Below are positions 60,065-64,000 of a stretch of DNA of 64,000 bases, piece by piece (position 1 is the stretch's first letter; every line of letters starts with the position of its first letter). The position numbers were made by a program, and so were the translations under genes. The notes beneath the pieces are model-generated. The model was not told the DNA's origin. It made no database searches and saw nothing but the letters and a program-made list of their open reading frames with translations. The stretch spans positions 103,980,752-104,044,751 of the forward strand of contig NC_090739.1 in NCBI RefSeq assembly GCF_036898095.1, given 5' to 3'. The stretch comes from Palaemon carinicauda (taxonomy: Eukaryota > Arthropoda > Malacostraca > Decapoda > Palaemonidae).

Positions 60065-61666
60065 TGTGGCTACATGAATAAACCTTGAATAATAATATGA
60101 TAATTGTTAAAGGTAAGAGGATATTTTATCCACATTTTCAAATTAGGCTGAATTATGAAGTTCTCTTTTATTTTAACCCGATGCTCACCTGCAATTTCAG
60201 ATCTCTCACTCCCCATCCTTGATCCTTCCTTTATCCCAAAATTTGGAAATGTTTAAAAAACCAAAGACTCGCCTCATATGGCTGATGAGTCTCCAGTTGC
60301 CCCCCTCCTCTTTGAGTATCAGCATTTGCCAATTTGTTCCTCGCCACAAAAAGGGCTAAAGAGTCCATGTGGTAGATCCTGATCTTAACTAGATTAATCA
60401 CTTGTTCTTTTAGACTGTTATTTTATTTCCCATATACAGAAGTTGTTCCTTCTTTTAATGGTGTCTTGAGAGCTGTATATCAATGTCTTAACTTGAATAT
60501 ATTTTACTTGTCAAAGGCTTACAATCTGTACTGGTAAACATGTTGGACTTTAGTCTGCTTATTGATCCAGCTGTCTTGTCAGTGAAGGTTTTATTCTGAC
60601 AGCTAAAGTCATAAAAAATTATGGCTATGTTATGCCATTGTTACCTTGCTCAAAAGCCTCAAATTCTTTAAGTTTGTAATGGTTTATCAGATTTTAGAGT
60701 TTGGTATGAATTATCTTATTTGAATCAAATATTTCAGAATCTTTAAGAAGGTTGCATTGTAGGAGGTTATAATGTCAAATGCACAGGTATTTTTACTTTA
60801 ATTTTCATCTCTAGAAAAATTGTTTGCACTTGTGTCAATGACAAAAATATCAAATTTGTTATGAACTGTGTGATGTAAGTAGTGGAAACTCTATCTAATG
60901 TAAATGGATTGTGATTCAATGTGCTTCAGACATGTTTAGGCTCTTTTTTGAAGTTAATGTGTAATTGATGGTAACTATTATTTCTAAAATTAAAAAAAAA
61001 AAATCAAAGTTCAAGTGTAAGCAAATTACTATATTAAATATTGATAATAAGTGTATTTAACGTAAGTTTTTTTAAGGATTTAGGTAAGAAGGTCATTTTC
61101 AAGTCTTGCATTTCAGAGCTTTTTATTATGGCAAGATACCTGGGCTCTCTGAAAAGGTGCACAGCTTGGTTCATAAATTCCATTTTGTTTCTTGTCTCGT
61201 GTCGTTTGTGCCCTTGACATAAAGGAGGGATAATTAACACTTTAACCATTTTTAGATGAATTGTGTAATAAGTTTCTGAATATGTTATCATTGACGGGAA
61301 AGCTGTCCAGGTGTGTGTATGCGTGTGTTTGTATTCTTTAAAGGGTGGGAAAACTAATTTGGTATGAAGAATAGGCTTATAAATCGTTGACAAAGAATTT
61401 TGTCAGGTTTGTGTTTTCATGTGTGATTTTTAAGGGATGTATGGCAAAGGTTTTTTTTTTTTCTATTTCCTTACATTGATCAAGGTATGAAAGTTCCATT
61501 TTCATAAAATTGCTTCGTTTGCATATCCTCATTACATGTATTCTAAAGATGCATGAGTTGTGGGTTGCTTTTATGATTAATGCAATACTGATGTGCAGAA
61601 ATAATCATGTCTTTAAACAGCATCATTCCTTGAGGAAAATTCATAACATTGTGAGAGACGTATTAG
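60061..61666. other. Non-coding stretch, no recognised feature
   Basis: AT-rich. The 119-codon minus-strand frame at 61034-61393 includes a His-Thr run from a short TG array and has no motif. Not called as a gene. Confidence 0.5.
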
Positions 61667-61843
61667 TTTTTTTTACACTTGCAAAATTCTCAATAATTAG
61701 AATATAGTTAATGCCCTACATACAAATTATTCAAAATCCGCATTACTCCTTTTATAAATTCCTTAAGTAACCTTATGGTTAGATATCTTGCCAATGTATT
61801 GAAACTAAGATTATTAGATTATACACTGAATCGTGGTCAGGTG
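61667..61843 (+). repeat. 177-bp direct repeat, copy 1
   Basis: Runs from TTTTTTTTACACTTGCAAAA to GTCAGGTG. It matches 62731-62907 with about three substitutions at a constant offset of 1,064 bases and no indel. It lies inside a 65-codon and a 72-codon frame that I do not regard as genes. Confidence 0.97.
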
Positions 61844-62379
61844 CATACCCAACATTTTTGTGTAGCGATTTTTTGTTCGTATTTTAGATTGCCTAGCATT
61901 TTGGCCAGTTTTTCTTTTTATTCATTAGATAACTTTTATCAACTTCTCCTGTATGAAACGGGTGTCAACTTTGATTATCGCTGTAATGATTAAAATACTT
62001 CACACTGAGAACATTGATAGCTATGGGATATTTACAAATTGCTTTATTGAAGGAGGGTAAAATCTAAAATATTACAGTACAATATTAAATGTTATGTCTT
62101 TCGATGCCATAAGGTTTTAATCTTGCCAAAAGCAAAGTACCCACTACTGACCTTGTGAGTAATTATTTCTGTCCTCACGCCCTTTTGTTTAGTTGCTTGC
62201 CATTAAGAGATCACAAGAGCTCAGTGAAGCTAGAGTAGTTTTAGTAGTAAATTGAGGATTATAAGATTAGATTAAAATTAATTGATGGAGTTGCAATATT
62301 AATGAAAATAAAGTATTGAAAATTGGATATTGCATAACCTAGCTACCTTATGTTACTTTTTTGTTCCACGACACAAAGA

Positions 62380-62690
62380 AATAAGGTAACTCACACCACC
62401 CTATCTTTTCTACCTCTCATAAACCAGAATAGTTAAGTGTCATCGGTGCATCTCACAGGATTCTCTGTAGGCGTTACAATTGAGGGTCTTGGCAGCGTTT
62501 CTTCACGCCCTACTATAGCTACACCAGCTTTATAGCCTTCAACTTTACCTCCTTCCCTGCCTTCACTCTTCCGTCTTCCCTCCAAGCTGTTTATAACTAT
62601 TACTTCAAAGTGCATCCCCCGGTTGCGCTTGGGTGTTGAATAGCCTCACAGGCCCAAACGCTGGGCTATATTCCTAAATCTAATAAAGTC
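62380..62690 (+). mobile_element. Dispersed repeat (decapod-type SINE-like)
   Basis: TTACTTCAAAGTGCATCCCC, CGGTTGCGCTTGGGTGTTGA, ATAGCCTCACAGGCCCAAAC and GCTGGGCTATATTCCTAAAT make up the conserved core of a repeat I recognise from decapod sequences. There it ends in CCTCATAGGTCCCAG and CTTGGCC then AATTCTATATTC. Boundaries are approximate. No tRNA-like promoter boxes were identified, so the class is uncertain. Confidence 0.55.
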
Positions 62691-62730
62691 TGCCTTTTAA
62701 AAAAATCGCCAAACACAGGGTTCCCATAGA

Positions 62731-62907
62731 TTTTTTTTACACTTGCAAAATTCTCAATAATTAGAATATAGTTAATGCCCTACATACAAATTATTCAAAA
62801 TCCGCATTACTCCTTTTATAAATTCCTTAACTAACCTTATGGTTAGATATCTTGCCAATGTATTGAAACTAAGATTATTATATTATACACTGAATCGTTG
62901 TCAGGTG
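62731..62907 (+). repeat. 177-bp direct repeat, copy 2
   Basis: Near-identical copy of 61667-61843. It begins about 40 bases after the dispersed repeat at 62380-62690. Confidence 0.97.
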
Positions 62908-64000
62908 TAACAAGATCAAGTGTTTTTTTATGCTACATTTATTCTCATTTATCGCATATTGGTATAGCAATAGGATTTAAAACCCAGAAAAGTTTCATCC
63001 TTGATATCAATGTCTGATTTACTTTTGATGAAAATCTACAAATATTTATTATTGGGATTCAGTGCTATGAAAATTTTAAGAATTCCATTGTAAGGAATGA
63101 GTGATTGTTGTGCTAGTATTGAGTGATTGGTTTGAGATTCTTATGGAGAAATTAGGTCGTTCTTTTGCCTAATTCTTTTCTATAGAGTTTGTCCCCAAAT
63201 GGAAAAGGAAGTCAGTTTTTATTTTTAGCAGAAAGGATTTTAGTTACAGCTTTTTGTAGAGTAGTGGGAGTTAGAATTCCATGTAGAATTATGGAGTGTT
63301 TTGCATTGTAATTTACCTAGCATAGTTTCTAAGCAATTTTTATCTAACTATGTGAAAAGGAGAAAAATATCCTCTATCCAATTAGCAAGTATAATACTCA
63401 GTAATTTAGCCCATTGTCAAGCTTCAAACTCGAGTTTCTTCAAAAGAATATTTTCCAAGAGAGTAGAATTGTCAGATATATTAAGCAGAGCATATAAAGA
63501 AAACTAGGTATTTCAAAATTTTGAAATAACTCGTCTTATATTGTTATTAATGTAGCCTATTAGATTAAAAAAGAACTTGAAGTTTTAGTATATGCCCAAA
63601 TATTATAGATATCTGACATAAGTTTGTGTTCAACTTGAATTTCTGTAAAGATATTTTTTTTAAAATATAAGATTATTTTCTCGAATTTAAAGCTTGGACG
63701 TATTAATTATGTGATTTATTGAACTATCTAAGGAGAAAATTTCGGTCTCCATAAAGTCACCCATAAGAAATTAATTGAAGAATATAATTTGTGTTTCCGT
63801 TCATAGAGATTTGAGTTTTATGCTTCACTCTTTATAAGTGAATATTTTCCTAATATTAGTTAACTTGTATAGAAGTTATTATTATTGGTCCTGTGTTTCT
63901 CTATTACGAAAATTATTCTAACTTTTTTTTATTCTGAATTAAAACGCGTAATGAATTCATCATTATTTTAAATGTAATAAAAGTTGATGAATTGATGGAT
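62908..64000. other. Non-coding stretch, no recognised feature
   Basis: AT-rich to the window end. A 68-codon frame at 63301-63507 has no motif. Confidence 0.55.

Noticed and set aside
61034..61393. 119-codon minus-strand frame
   Set aside because: Includes a His-Thr run from a TG array, no motif, no homologous copy in the window.

Overview
The window looks like intergenic or intronic DNA from a decapod crustacean nuclear genome. Long AT and TC dinucleotide arrays, TTA/TAA arrays, several tandem satellites and a very high density of retrotransposons of the tyrosine-recombinase (YR, DIRS-like) class support this. So do two dispersed repeat families I associate from memory with shrimp and crayfish DNA: a non-LTR 3' end with a TAA tail, and a repeat ending in a CTTGGGxGTTGAATxxCCTCAxAGG-like core. 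No host protein-coding gene could be recognised. No tRNA, rRNA, CRISPR array or bacterial operon is evident.

Layout. 1-5.2 kb holds microsatellites, one exon-like Merlin/ISXO2-type transposase fragment (1791-2110), a 122-bp GC-hairpin tandem repeat and a TAAGG-type pentamer satellite. 5.2-9.4 kb holds a shrunken, decayed DIRS-like element (DIRS-a) between two non-LTR 3' ends. 11.8-12.9 kb is a DIRS-like gag relic (DIRS-b). 13.95-31.4 kb is a stack of nested insertions. An old DIRS-like element (DIRS-c) was split in its gag by a Gypsy LTR element (14.4-18.3 kb) and split at the start of its RT by a non-LTR element (18.77-29.29 kb). That non-LTR element was itself split near the end of its RT ORF by a full-length DIRS-like element (DIRS-d, 21.39-28.89 kb). 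32.7-35.5 kb is a complete Tigger/pogo DNA transposon on the minus strand with an uninterrupted 551-codon transposase. 36.96-51.17 kb is a second full-length DIRS-like element (DIRS-e) that carries a third (DIRS-f, 43.71-50.41 kb) inserted between its recombinase ORF and its internal complementary region. 51.2-64 kb is AT-rich non-coding DNA with long TC arrays, a 1.56-kb 29-bp minisatellite with higher-order structure, and a near-identical 177-bp duplication.

The three large DIRS-like elements (d, e, f) share one plan: inverted terminal repeats; gag-like ORF; RT plus RNase H; an overlapping YR ORF in another frame; then an internal complementary region (ICR). In each, the ICR reads as the reverse complement of the right end joined head-to-tail to the left end, which is the circle junction. 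This is the DIRS hallmark and defines the element ends almost to the base. All recognisable DIRS-like copies lie in the + orientation. Every one carries lesions such as frameshifts, stops or lost catalytic residues, so the only apparently intact gene is the Tigger transposase. DIRS letters are local labels for this window. Family assignments rest on motif reading, not on database searches.
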